From JARYGU01 sp033795365 (lineage in GTDB: Bacteria > Pseudomonadota > Alphaproteobacteria > Rhizobiales > Rhizobiaceae), in assembly GCA_033795365.1 (NCBI GenBank), contig JARYGU010000009.1, positions 1 through 64,000 on the forward strand: a DNA stretch of 64,000 nt. The letters run 5' to 3'. The notes under the pieces are model-generated. The model saw only the letters and a list, made by a program, of their open reading frames with translations. It searched no databases and was not told the DNA's origin. Position 1 is the stretch's first letter. Every line of letters starts with the position of its first letter. A program made the translations under genes and the position numbers. This document shows positions 43,052 to 52,495 of this stretch, piece after piece.

Positions 43052-46000
43052 ATGGCAGTTACAGTTACGAACAAGCTGGACGGTTCGGTGCAAACGATGT
43101 CGTTCAACGACGTCACTCTTAGTGCGCCAAGCGTCGTCCAGATGTCTTTCGGCCCGAATGACGTGGCCGCCTACCGACGCGAGGGTCTTGATCTGGTCAT
43201 CCGGCTGCACTCCGGGACTGTCATACGCGTGGAGAACTTCTACAGCGCCTCGCCGGATGGGGCGCAAAGCGAGCTTGTGCTGGAAGACGACCAGGGCACG
43301 CTCTGGCATGGCCAGCACAGCGAAGGCCTGGCCGATTTCCAGTTCGCGGAAATCCAGTCAGTGGACCAGCTGGTGGGCGGGGGAGCCGCCGGCGGCTTTT
43401 CGCCCGGACTTGCCGCGCTCGGGCTCCTGGGCGGTGCCGGTCTGATCGCCGCCGCAGCCTCAGGTGGCAGCGACGATGACGACAGTGATGCGGACGCCGA
43501 TGCTGATGCCGACGCAGATGCGGATGCCGATGCCGATGCCGACGCGGATGCGGACGCGGACGCGGATGCGGATGCCGATGCGGACGCTGATGCCGATGCT
43601 GACGCTGATGCTGATGCAGACGCGGATGCAGATGCAGATGCCGATGCTGATGCGGATGCCGACGCCGATGCCGACGCCGATGCTGATGCAGATGCTGACG
43701 CGGATGCAGATGCAGATGCGGATGCCGATGCAGATGCGGATGCCGACGCCGATGCTGATGCGGATGCCGATGCTGACGCTGATGCCGACGCGGATGCCGA
43801 TGCGGATGCCGATGCAGATGCCGATGCGGACGCTGATGCCGACGCGGACGCGGATGCCGATGCAGACGCCGACGCCGATGCGGACGCCGACGCCGATGCA
43901 GACGCCGACGCTGATGCAGACGCGGATGCAGATGCTGATGCTGACGCGGATGCAGATGCAGATGCAGATGCCGACGCCGACGCTGATGCCGACGCGGACG
44001 CCGACGCTGATGCCGACGCGGACGCCGACGCGGACGCCGACGCTGATGCAGACGCCGATGCCGACGCGGATGCAGATGCTGATGCCGACGCCGATGCTGA
44101 TGCTGACGCGGATGCAGATGCCGATGCGGACGCTGATGCCGATGCAGACGCCGACGCCGATGCGGACGCCGACGCTGATGCAGACGCCGACGCTGATGCA
44201 GACGCGGATGCCGATGCAGATGCCGATGCTGACGCTGATGCAGATGCCGATGCTGATGCGGATGCCGATGCTGACGCTGATGCCGACGCGGACGCCGATG
44301 CAGATGCAGACGCCGACGCCGATGCGGACGCTGATGCTGATGCGGACGCCGATGCAGATGCTGATGCTGACGCGGATGCCGATGCTGATGCTGACGCGGA
44401 TGCCGATGCTGATGCAGACGCGGATGCCGATGCTGATGCAGACGCGGATGCCGATGCAGACGCTGACGCCGATGCGGACGCCGACGCTGATGCAGACGCC
44501 GATGCCGACGCGGATGCAGATGCGGATGCCGATGCCGATGCCGACGCTGACGCAGATGCGGATGCAGACGCCGATATCGAAGCGTTCGACGACGTGGCAA
44601 CTGCTCAGATCAACCTGCAGCCGGCAGTGACCACGAGTTCGGACTCGGATACCGCGACGCTTCTGCTCGATATCCTGGGGATCGTTCAGGATCTGACGGG
44701 TCAGGCTCCGGTTGTCGAATTCACGGTGGAGCCGGATCACACATGGGATGCGACCTTCAGCGCGACGCTTACCAGCGGCCTTGCGCTCATCGACAATATC
44801 CGGGTCGTCCTGCAGGTGCAGGATGCAAACGGGCAATGGGTGAACTATGCGGGCAGCGGTAGCAGCTCAGGGGTTCTCGATCTCATCGGAGTAACGGGAC
44901 AAACCGCAAGTTTCGGCGTCGAAGACCTACCGCCGGGCGTATATCGCGCAGTCGCGACATCGACCTCCCTTGCAGGGTTGTTTCCGACGATCGTGCTGGA
45001 TGCCAACTATACCGATACGGATTTTACCGAGATCGGCTCGATCGAAACGGTGGAAGCGTCCGGGAACGTCATCACGGATGTCAACGAAAACGGCCAGTCC
45101 GACACGGTCACGGCAACGACAGTCGTCGGGAGCGTCGACGGCCAGGCGGTCGGTCCAGGCGGCCTGACCGTTCAGGGCGACTACGGTTCTCTCACCATAA
45201 ATCAGGACGGCAGCTATACCTACACACCCGGCGCGGATGCCGGCGGGATCGGGCGGGTCGATCAGTTCGAGTACACGCTTATCGATCCGGAAACGGGAAA
45301 CCAGGCGACGGCAAATCTCTATATCGAGATCGACAGCGAAAGCGCCGACCTCGTTTGGGGTGAGACCGGGCAGGGCGCCAGCACCGGGCTCGCCGCAGGT
45401 GACAATGCTGCAACGGCAGGCGTGCTCTATGAGAATGTCGTCGTGGAGGTTCCGGCTGCCGAGCAGTTCGAGTTCAATACTGGTATCGGTATCTTAATTC
45501 CGGCCACCGGTTCGGGAAGCGGCACCTTTACCGTCGACGCCGACACAGTATCGGATATCACAGTCTATGCCAGCAGCAGCGAACTGTTGGGCTTGAGTGT
45601 ATTTCCTTCGTTTACGATTTCGATCGTGAACCAGAACGGTACAACGGTAGGAACGATATCGGGGACGGCATTGGCGAACCTGCCGCTGGGAATCGGACCG
45701 GGCATTTCCTTGCCGGTCAACGATCTCCCTCCGGGGACCTACACGATCAACGTCTCAAGTACCAATACCTTGGGGCTTGGTTATGACACGGTCGTCCAGT
45801 TGGAGCAGACGGTCACCCATCTCACCGATTTCCAGGTAGACACGGTCACCGCCACCGAAGGGAACCTTCTCGACAACGATACGCTCGGATCGACCTATAC
45901 GCGGCTGTTGATCAATGACGGCAGCGGATATGTCGAAGTCGGCAACGATCCGATCACGATCGCCGGTGACTACGGCACGCTGACGGTGGACAAGTTCGGC

Positions 46001-46456
46001 AACTACAACTACGAGCCGAGCACATCGTTGTCCTACTATACCGAGGACCAGGTCGATACCTTCTCCTATCAGCTTCGGCATCCGAACGGTGACACGGTGA
46101 CCGCCGAACTCGCGGTGACGGTCGACGTATCGGATCCGGGTGCGGCCCTGTTCACGGCTTCGGTTGCAGACACGCAGGTGTATGACGATGTCGTCCCGCT
46201 TCCGGATTTCGAGGGAAGCTTTGCATCCGACGGTGAAGATGGTTCTGGCGGACCATCCGGGGGCGGTGACGCCGTTGCCCTGGAAGACATCCTCACCGAC
46301 GGTGGCGAGGACGAGCCGCCGATCGGCCGCGATGATGACGGCGGGCCGGGAAGCACGGCAGGAACGCCGGAAGCAGTCGACGATCCGCTCGGCTACCTGC
46401 CGGCCGGCTCGGGCATCGATCCTGACGAAGCGCTGCAACAGCACGCGGTGCTGTAA
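43052..46456 (+). CDS. BapA-like surface protein with 181 Asp-Ala repeats, type I secretion substrate
   Basis: 1134 residues. Residues 1-115 match the BapA/LapF prefix domain; 112-140 is a Gly/Ala hydrophobic segment. Residues 146-507 are an unbroken (Asp-Ala)181 tract. Two tandem units follow (about 540-762 and 795-1027), each with a DLPPG(V/T)Y motif and a VCBS/Ig-like GDYGxLTxxxxGxYxY block. The acidic Gly-rich tail ends GYLPAGSGIDPDEALQQHAVL, like an uncleaved type I secretion signal; no N-terminal signal peptide and no RTX nonapeptides. Its own TolC-ABC-HlyD system lies downstream. It probably sits at the cell surface or is released as a polyanionic adhesin. DxDxDx-type linkers are known in Acinetobacter Bap-like proteins, but such a pure, long tract is unusual. 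Confidence 0.88.
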   Translation: MAVTVTNKLDGSVQTMSFNDVTLSAPSVVQMSFGPNDVAAYRREGLDLVIRLHSGTVIRVENFYSASPDGAQSELVLEDDQGTLWHGQHSEGLADFQFAEIQSVDQLVGGGAAGGFSPGLAALGLLGGAGLIAAAASGGSDDDDSDADADADADADADADADADADADADADADADADADADADADADADADADADADADADADADADADADADADADADADADADADADADADADADADADADADADADADADADADADADADADADADADADADADADADADADADADADADADADADADADADADADADADADADADADADADADADADADADADADADADADADADADADADADADADADADADADADADADADADADADADADADADADADADADADADADADADADADADADADADADADADADADADADADADADADADADADADADADADADADADADADADADADADADADADADADADADADADADADADADADADADIEAFDDVATAQINLQPAVTTSSDSDTATLLLDILGIVQDLTGQAPVVEFTVEPDHTWDATFSATLTSGLALIDNIRVVLQVQDANGQWVNYAGSGSSSGVLDLIGVTGQTASFGVEDLPPGVYRAVATSTSLAGLFPTIVLDANYTDTDFTEIGSIETVEASGNVITDVNENGQSDTVTATTVVGSVDGQAVGPGGLTVQGDYGSLTINQDGSYTYTPGADAGGIGRVDQFEYTLIDPETGNQATANLYIEIDSESADLVWGETGQGASTGLAAGDNAATAGVLYENVVVEVPAAEQFEFNTGIGILIPATGSGSGTFTVDADTVSDITVYASSSELLGLSVFPSFTISIVNQNGTTVGTISGTALANLPLGIGPGISLPVNDLPPGTYTINVSSTNTLGLGYDTVVQLEQTVTHLTDFQVDTVTATEGNLLDNDTLGSTYTRLLINDGSGYVEVGNDPITIAGDYGTLTVDKFGNYNYEPSTSLSYYTEDQVDTFSYQLRHPNGDTVTAELAVTVDVSDPGAALFTASVADTQVYDDVVPLPDFEGSFASDGEDGSGGPSGGGDAVALEDILTDGGEDEPPIGRDDDGGPGSTAGTPEAVDDPLGYLPAGSGIDPDEALQQHAVL
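43487..44572 (+). repeat. Hexanucleotide GAY-GCN tract encoding (Asp-Ala)181
   Basis: 1086 bp made only of GAY GCN codon pairs. Both Asp codons and all four Ala codons are mixed, so the DNA is degenerate at third positions while the dipeptide is exact. Longer sub-blocks recur (for example GATGCAGACGCGGATGC variants), consistent with past slippage or unequal recombination. Because stop codons are nearly impossible in such a sequence, other frames stay open across it. Confidence 0.97.
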
Positions 46457-46551
46457 TCCGCGATAAGGCTGATCCGGGAGCTTCGGGCCGCAGTGCCCGT
46501 GGTTTCCGGGTCGGCCCGATCTGACCCAGGAGATCGAGGCGGGAGCAGTGC

Positions 46552-48015
46552 ATGCGGGGAAGATTGTTGCGGGGAAAACGTCTGCGAAAGCGAGATATGG
46601 CTGCGGTCCTGTTTGCATGCCTGCTTTTGTCGTCCTGTGCAACCGGAAGCGATTCGATACCTGTCCAAGCGGCCGTCATGCCGGCGGGCGAGAAAGCGTC
46701 CGGGGAGGCGAAGATGTCTTCGCTTGAGAAGGAAAAGGACGAAACGGTCACCTCGAGTATTCCCTCGACAGGAGGAAGGTCGCGGTTGACACTCAATGAG
46801 GCGGTCCGGCGTGCCGTTTCCTGGCATCCTTCCATCGATGAAGCGATCGGGCGGCTGAACCAGCGCAAGGAGGAAATCGCCGTGGCCCGCTCCGGTTATT
46901 ACCCGAGGGTGCGCGGCGGCATCGATTCGGGCTACGACAGCGCCGGAGGAAGCGCCTGGCGACCGCGGCTGAACGTCTCGGCTTCGCAGATGATCTATGA
47001 TTTCGGCAAGGTTTCGAGTTCCGTGGCGGCCGAGACCGCGGGTGCGGACATCAGCCGTGCGCAATTGTTACTGGCAGTCGACAGTCTGATCCGCGATACG
47101 GCCTATGCCGTGATCGAAGTGCAGCGCAATCGTGCCCTGCGCGACGTCGCCGCCGCGCAACTGGCCGGAGTCGAGGCCATCGCCAAGCTGGTGCGGCAAC
47201 GCACCGACCGCGGCGCAAGCACAATGTCAGACGAGGTGCAGGCCGAGGCGCGGGTCGAGGCTGCGCAATCGACGGTTCTGGAGATCAATTCGCAGCTTGA
47301 GCGCTGGCAAGGCAATCTGGCAAGCCTGATCGGTGCGGGCGGCCCGGTGAGCCCGGTTGCCGAGGTGCCTGCCTGGCTGGCGAAGGCATGCGCAAACGGC
47401 GAGCCCGACTGGCCGTCCGTCCCCCAGATGATGCAGGCGGAAGCGGAGCGGAAAGAGGCCGTTGCGCTGCTCGACCAGAGCAAGGCACAGATATGGCCGA
47501 CTCTATCGCTGGAAGCGGGTACGAGTTACGATCTCCGGCAGAATGCGGATATCCGCGATTCAGGCTCCCGGCCGGAATTCAATGTCGGGCTCAACCTGTC
47601 GGGAAATCTCTATGAGGGCGGTGCCGCCGGCGCAAGGCAGGCGGCCGCCGATTATGCGCTGCGGGCAGCGGACGCTGCCGGCAACGCGGTGCGTTTCGAG
47701 GTCGGCCGGGCGCTGCGGGAGGCAAGCAGCCAGACGGGCAGCCTGAACCAGCTTCTTTCCTCCCTCTCCTCGCGCAGCGAAATGATGATCCGGACACGGG
47801 ATCTCTATCGTCATCAGTATATCGAGCTCGGCACGCGCACGCTGCTCGACCTTCTAAACGCCGAACAGGAGCTCCATGCGGCAGAGTTCGAGACCGTGAA
47901 CACGGTTCACGACCTGCGCCGGCTGAATGTCGATTGCGTGTTCAATTCCGGTTCGGCGCGCAAATCCTTCGCCCTGGAAGAAGCGACGGTCCGCGGGGTG
48001 TCGTTGAAGCCATGA
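46552..48015 (+). CDS. TolC-family outer membrane protein of the type I secretion system
   Basis: 487 residues with a lipoprotein-type signal (LLLSSC) and two tandem outer-membrane-efflux-protein domains (LTLNEAVRRAVSWHPSIDEA at about 80-100; SASQMIYDFGKVSS; NLSGNLYEGGAAGARQ) predicted to form the TolC/LapE channel-tunnel. It is 95 bp after the repeat protein and overlaps the ABC exporter gene by ATGA. GCGGGAG precedes the ATG. It is the outer-membrane exit for the Asp-Ala protein. Confidence 0.9.
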   Translation: MRGRLLRGKRLRKRDMAAVLFACLLLSSCATGSDSIPVQAAVMPAGEKASGEAKMSSLEKEKDETVTSSIPSTGGRSRLTLNEAVRRAVSWHPSIDEAIGRLNQRKEEIAVARSGYYPRVRGGIDSGYDSAGGSAWRPRLNVSASQMIYDFGKVSSSVAAETAGADISRAQLLLAVDSLIRDTAYAVIEVQRNRALRDVAAAQLAGVEAIAKLVRQRTDRGASTMSDEVQAEARVEAAQSTVLEINSQLERWQGNLASLIGAGGPVSPVAEVPAWLAKACANGEPDWPSVPQMMQAEAERKEAVALLDQSKAQIWPTLSLEAGTSYDLRQNADIRDSGSRPEFNVGLNLSGNLYEGGAAGARQAAADYALRAADAAGNAVRFEVGRALREASSQTGSLNQLLSSLSSRSEMMIRTRDLYRHQYIELGTRTLLDLLNAEQELHAAEFETVNTVHDLRRLNVDCVFNSGSARKSFALEEATVRGVSLKP

Positions 48016-50204
48016 TCATCGAAAGCCAGATGCCGGATTCCCGACAGACCCCGGCCGCTAATGAGGGCGAAGTCCGGCCCGAACGGTTTCAGGTGGAGCC
48101 GTGGCTGGATGCGTTGCGCCATGTCGCGCAGCACTATCGTTTGCCACTGTCCTCCCAGTCGGTCCGGCAGGCGGCGCAATGGGATCGAAGGGGCGGCGAG
48201 CAGGAAAAGATCCGCAATATCGCGCGCAACATGGGCCTGCGGATCAAATTCAGCCTGCCGGAATCGACGAGGCTCTCAAGCTGGCGCCTGCCCGTCATCC
48301 TGCAGATGAAGGACGGGCAGTTAGGCGTCGTCACCGCCCTTGGAACGGCGGACGACGCCACCGTGGTTTTCAGCGGTGACAGGGGGCTCGAAAGCCGGGT
48401 GCCGCTCACCGATCTCTTGCGCTGCGCCGACATGATCGTCATCCCGAGGCCTGCCCGGGCGACACCGGACGCACGCGTGGATACATATATCCGGCCGTTC
48501 GAGGCAAGCTGGTTCCGGCGTATCGTCCTGCGCGATTTGCGGCCATACGGGCATGTCATGCTCGCCTCGCTGATCGCCAATGTTCTCGGGCTGGCCGGCG
48601 TTCTCTTCTCCATGCAGGTCTACGACCGGGTGGTGCCGGCCGAGTCGTTCCATACCCTTTATGTCCTCTTCAGCGGTGTGGCATTGGCGCTCGTGTTCGA
48701 TTTCGTCATGCGCCGGCTGCGGATGAACATCGTCGACCTGCTCGGAAAGCGGGCGGACATGCGTATGTCGGATCAGGTGTTCGGGCATGCCCTGCGCGTA
48801 CGCAACCGTGCGCGCCCGGCGTCGACAGGCACCTTCATCGCCCAGCTTCGCGATCTGGAACAGGTGCGGGAGCTCCTCACCTCCACCACCGTAACCGCGC
48901 TTGCCGATCTTCCCTTCTTCCTGCTGTTCCTGCTCATCTTCTGGCATATCGGCGGCTTGCTCGTACTGGTCCCGCTTGCCGCGCTGGTGCTGCTGGTGGC
49001 GCCCGGCATCTTCGTCCAACGCCGTCTGCGGGCCCATGCGAACGAAGCGATGCGCGAATCGTCCCTGCGCAACGCGATGCTGGTGGAAGCCGTCCAGGGA
49101 ATTGAGGACATCAAGACCCTGCAGGCCGAGGAGCGCTTCCTGCAGCAGTGGAACCATTTCAACGCCGTCGCCGGCGAAGCGCAACTAAAGCAGCGGGCGC
49201 TCACCAATTCGCTGAGCGTGTGGACGCACAACGTGCAGACCGCCGTTTATGCGGTGACGATCTTCGCCGGGGCCCCGATGGTGATCGCCGGCGACATCAC
49301 GACGGGTACGCTTGTCGGCGCATCGATCCTCGGATCGCGCATGATGGCGCCGATGGCGCAGCTCACCCATGTTCTCAGCCGCCTGCAGCAGGCGAAGGTG
49401 GCGATGAAGAGCCTGAACGCGATCATGCAGATGCCGGTCGATCATCCGGAACAGGAAAGCCGAATCCACTGCCCGCGCATCGTTGGCCGCTACAGCCTGA
49501 AGTCTGCTCTATTCCGCTACGGCGACGACAGTTCGCCGCCGGCGCTTTCCGTGCGCGACCTGCAGATCCGCCCTGGCGAGAAGATCGCGGTCCTCGGAAA
49601 GAACGGCGCAGGCAAGTCGACGCTGCTGCAGGCTCTTTCCGGCCTTCTGGAGCCGAGCTCCGGCGAAGTGCTTCTGGACGACATGGCGCTTCATCAGACC
49701 GATCCCGCGGACGTGCGCCGGGATGTGAGCCTGCTGACGCAGAATGCCCGCCTGTTCTACGGCACGCTCCGCGACAACATCATGATGGGTGCGCCCCATG
49801 CCTCCCAGGAGGAGATCCTCGGCGTTTTGTCCATGGTCGGCGCCGGCGATTTCATCCGCAAGCTGCCGAAAGGCCTCGATCACGTCGTTCTCGAAGGCGG
49901 GCACGGCCTGTCGGGCGGACAGCGGCAGGCGATCCTGCTGGCGCGCCTGTTGATCCGCCAGCCCTCCGTGGTCCTGCTCGACGAGCCGACCGCGTCGATG
50001 GACGAAGCGACCGAGCGCCATTTCATCAAGCAATTCCTGTCCTGGGGCGACGACCGGACGATCATCATCGCGACCCATCGCATGCGCGTTCTCGAACTCG
50101 TCGGGCGCATCATCGTCGTCGAGAACGGCCAGATCGCGCTGGACGACGCCAAGGAGAGCGGACTGCGGACGCTGAGAGGACTCGCGAATGTCGGCAAGTC
50201 CTGA
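48012..50204 (+). CDS. Type I secretion ABC exporter with C39-like domain (LapB type)
   Basis: 730 residues. N-terminal C39-peptidase-like domain (about 30-145) that lacks the catalytic Cys, so it should bind the substrate but not cut it, as in LapB and HlyB. A six-helix exporter domain follows (about 165-450), then the ATPase with Walker A GKNGAGKST, signature LSGGQRQAILLARLL, Walker B VVLLDEPTASMD and switch His in IIATHRMRV. The absence of the peptidase Cys agrees with the C-terminal rather than leader-type signal on the substrate. Confidence 0.93.
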   Translation: MIIESQMPDSRQTPAANEGEVRPERFQVEPWLDALRHVAQHYRLPLSSQSVRQAAQWDRRGGEQEKIRNIARNMGLRIKFSLPESTRLSSWRLPVILQMKDGQLGVVTALGTADDATVVFSGDRGLESRVPLTDLLRCADMIVIPRPARATPDARVDTYIRPFEASWFRRIVLRDLRPYGHVMLASLIANVLGLAGVLFSMQVYDRVVPAESFHTLYVLFSGVALALVFDFVMRRLRMNIVDLLGKRADMRMSDQVFGHALRVRNRARPASTGTFIAQLRDLEQVRELLTSTTVTALADLPFFLLFLLIFWHIGGLLVLVPLAALVLLVAPGIFVQRRLRAHANEAMRESSLRNAMLVEAVQGIEDIKTLQAEERFLQQWNHFNAVAGEAQLKQRALTNSLSVWTHNVQTAVYAVTIFAGAPMVIAGDITTGTLVGASILGSRMMAPMAQLTHVLSRLQQAKVAMKSLNAIMQMPVDHPEQESRIHCPRIVGRYSLKSALFRYGDDSSPPALSVRDLQIRPGEKIAVLGKNGAGKSTLLQALSGLLEPSSGEVLLDDMALHQTDPADVRRDVSLLTQNARLFYGTLRDNIMMGAPHASQEEILGVLSMVGAGDFIRKLPKGLDHVVLEGGHGLSGGQRQAILLARLLIRQPSVVLLDEPTASMDEATERHFIKQFLSWGDDRTIIIATHRMRVLELVGRIIVVENGQIALDDAKESGLRTLRGLANVGKS

Positions 50205-50251
50205 CTAGATCGAGGTCACCAAAAAGCGGCAGGTCAACGGAGAGTGCAGTC

Positions 50252-51451
50252 ATGGCGTTTTCGCGTGCCGGCGAAAGAGACGACCAGTCCTGGGTCTATG
50301 GAGAGGGAGACGAGGCACGCCTCGTGCGCTCAACTCGCGTGGTTGCGGCTCTCTTCCTCGTATTCGGGGTGATGCTGGCATGGGCTTATCTTGCGGAACT
50401 CGACGAGGTGTCGACCGGAGGAGGACGGGTCGTGCCCACGACGCGTGAGCAGGTCATCCAGTCGCTGGAAGGCGGGATATTGGCCGCCATACACGTCCGC
50501 CAGGACGATGTCGTGCAGCCGGGGCAGATACTGGCCCAGCTGGATCCGACGATCTCGGAATCGGACGTCGGAGAGAGCGCCGCCAAATATCGCGCCGCCT
50601 TGGCAAGCGGCGCGCGTCTGGAGGCCGAGGTCAATCAGACGGCATTGAAATTTCCCGAGGAGCTCGATCCCTATCCCGATCTCAAGGCCGCCGAGACGGA
50701 GCTTTACGATGCCCGCCGCCGCAGCCTGGAGGAATCGCTGCACTGGATCGGCGAATCGCTGAAGCTGGTGCGCGACGAACTGGCGATCAATCAGTCCCTG
50801 ACCGATGTCGGAGCCGCCAGCAACATGGAGGTTCTGCGCCTGAAGAGACAGCTCGTCGAGCTCGAACTGAAACAGGTGGAGGTCAAATCGGAATATCTGG
50901 TGCGGGCCCGCGAGGAACTGGCCAAGGCGAATGCGGAGGTCGAGGCCATGTCGTCGGTCGTCAAGGGGCGGGCCGATGCGCTCTCGCGCCTGACGCTGCG
51001 TTCGCCGGTGCGCGGGATCGTCAAGAATATCGAGGTCTCGACGATCGGTGGCGTCATTCCGCCGAACGGGAAGCTCATGGAAATCGTACCACTCGACGAC
51101 CAGCTTCTGATCGAGGCGCGCATCGCACCCCGCGACATCGCCTTCATCCACCCCGACCAGCGCGCGAGCGTGAAGATCACAGCCTATGACTACGCGATCT
51201 ATGGCGGGCTGGAAGGCAAGGTGACGACGATTTCACCGGACACGATACAGGACGAGACCAAGCCGGAGGTATATTACTACCGCGTGTTCATCCAGACCGA
51301 GAGCGACGCGCTCGTGAACAAGGCGGGGAAGCGCTTTCCGATCGTGCCGGGCATGATCGCCACCGTGGATATCCACACCGGCAGCAAAACGGTCTTCGAT
51401 TACCTGATCAAGCCCCTGAACCGCGCGCAGGAGGCTTTGCGGGAGCGGTAA
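50252..51451 (+). CDS. Type I secretion periplasmic adaptor (HlyD/LapC type)
   Basis: 399 residues. One N-terminal membrane anchor (about 29-48), a lipoyl half-motif (VQPGQILAQLDPT at about 90-102), a coiled-coil hairpin (about 110-250), and the beta-barrel domain with the HlyD signature region (RSPVRGIVKNIEVSTIGGVI, PGMIATVDIHTGSKTVFDYLIKPL). It bridges the ABC exporter and the TolC-like protein. It begins 47 bp after the exporter gene. Confidence 0.93.
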   Translation: MAFSRAGERDDQSWVYGEGDEARLVRSTRVVAALFLVFGVMLAWAYLAELDEVSTGGGRVVPTTREQVIQSLEGGILAAIHVRQDDVVQPGQILAQLDPTISESDVGESAAKYRAALASGARLEAEVNQTALKFPEELDPYPDLKAAETELYDARRRSLEESLHWIGESLKLVRDELAINQSLTDVGAASNMEVLRLKRQLVELELKQVEVKSEYLVRAREELAKANAEVEAMSSVVKGRADALSRLTLRSPVRGIVKNIEVSTIGGVIPPNGKLMEIVPLDDQLLIEARIAPRDIAFIHPDQRASVKITAYDYAIYGGLEGKVTTISPDTIQDETKPEVYYYRVFIQTESDALVNKAGKRFPIVPGMIATVDIHTGSKTVFDYLIKPLNRAQEALRER

Positions 51452-51470
51452 CGGAGAAGGAGCCTCGCGG

Positions 51471-52493
51471 ATGTTTCGCCTGCTCAAATGGCTCCTGATC
51501 TTCATGTCGGTGCGGTTCGCGCCGGACGATGCGCTGGCGGACGACCTGCGACTCGGCCCTTTCGAGAAGCCTCAGCCGAAAGAGCTTTCAGTGCCGCGCG
51601 GCGCGATGCGTTTCGATGTTCGCGAAGCGCTGCACGGGTCGTTCAGTTCGCCGGAGCAATGCGCAAAAGTGCCGGACGGGCTCTGGGTCGAGGCGGACGG
51701 CGGCGGTGATTGCATCAGGTACTACGCGGCGGGGCTGGATGAAGACGGGGCTTCGAAGATCCTCGTTTATTTCAGCGGGGACGTCATCTTGCGCACGTCG
51801 GGCGGCATGCGGTTCATATCGGCCAGCTATGGCGAGCAGTCACCGGACGGCATTCTGGCGGACATGGCCCGCTGGTCCGGGCAGGCGGGATTGCCCGCAA
51901 TCTACGTTGCCCGTCCGGGAACCTTCGGCTCTTCAGGCAGTCACGCCATGCGGCGGCATCCGCGCGAAGTCGCATTGCTGGACGGCGCGCTGGACCTGCT
52001 CAAGGATCGCTACGGAATTTCGAGCTTCATCCTTGCCGGACAATCGGGCGGCGGTCATATCGTAGCTTCCCTCCTGAACAGGCGCCGGGACGTAGCGGCT
52101 GCGGTCATCTCTTCCGGATTGGTTTCCGTCAGGCAGGTGACGGATTACTGGGACAGGCGGCGGAAGGTGCCCGACTGGTTTCTCTACGATGTCAAGGCAT
52201 ACTATGATCCGATCGGCGAGGTGGACCGCATCCGGAAAGATTCCCCGCCGCAAATATACGTCATCTCCGATCCGGAGGACCATGTCGTTCCGTTCGCCAG
52301 TCAGTTACGCTATGTAAGGCGGCTGCGCGCGGCAGGTTTCAGCCCGCAGCACGTCTATGCGCATGCGCCCGACGCGAACCGGCACGCGCTTGCACGCAAT
52401 GCCCGGCTGGCGGCGGCCATGATCGCGCGCGGCATGGCAACGAAGGATATCAGGCGTGCGCTGGAGGAGATCGATCTCGAACAGATCGAATAG
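51471..52493 (+). CDS. Exported alpha/beta hydrolase of the secretion operon
   Basis: 340 residues with a signal peptide (about 1-23, ending DDALAD). The fold is an alpha/beta hydrolase: nucleophile elbow GQSGGG (about 189-194), a late Asp in SDPEDHVVPFASQLRY and a His in DANRHALARNARL complete a plausible Ser-Asp-His triad. The N-terminal 100 residues with two Cys are not recognised. It begins 19 bp after the adaptor gene, last in the operon, so it probably acts in the periplasm on the surface protein or on an envelope ester. The exact substrate is unknown. Confidence 0.75.
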   Translation: MFRLLKWLLIFMSVRFAPDDALADDLRLGPFEKPQPKELSVPRGAMRFDVREALHGSFSSPEQCAKVPDGLWVEADGGGDCIRYYAAGLDEDGASKILVYFSGDVILRTSGGMRFISASYGEQSPDGILADMARWSGQAGLPAIYVARPGTFGSSGSHAMRRHPREVALLDGALDLLKDRYGISSFILAGQSGGGHIVASLLNRRRDVAAAVISSGLVSVRQVTDYWDRRRKVPDWFLYDVKAYYDPIGEVDRIRKDSPPQIYVISDPEDHVVPFASQLRYVRRLRAAGFSPQHVYAHAPDANRHALARNARLAAAMIARGMATKDIRRALEEIDLEQIE

Positions 52494-52495
52494 GC

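Noticed and set aside
43487..44572. CRISPR-like or minisatellite appearance of the repeat
   Set aside because: Repeats are contiguous codon pairs within one reading frame, with no spacers and no cas genes.
43221..44836. Long open frames on both strands across the Asp-Ala tract (for example 43221-44600 and 43460-44836 minus, 43464-44630 plus)
   Set aside because: They are by-products of a GAY-GCN hexamer tract that cannot produce stop codons in most frames; products are low-complexity His/Arg or Ile/Gly strings, without ribosome binding sites.
45460..46456. RTX-type calcium repeats in the surface protein
   Set aside because: Gly/Asp-rich patches occur, but no GGxGxDxUx nonapeptides.
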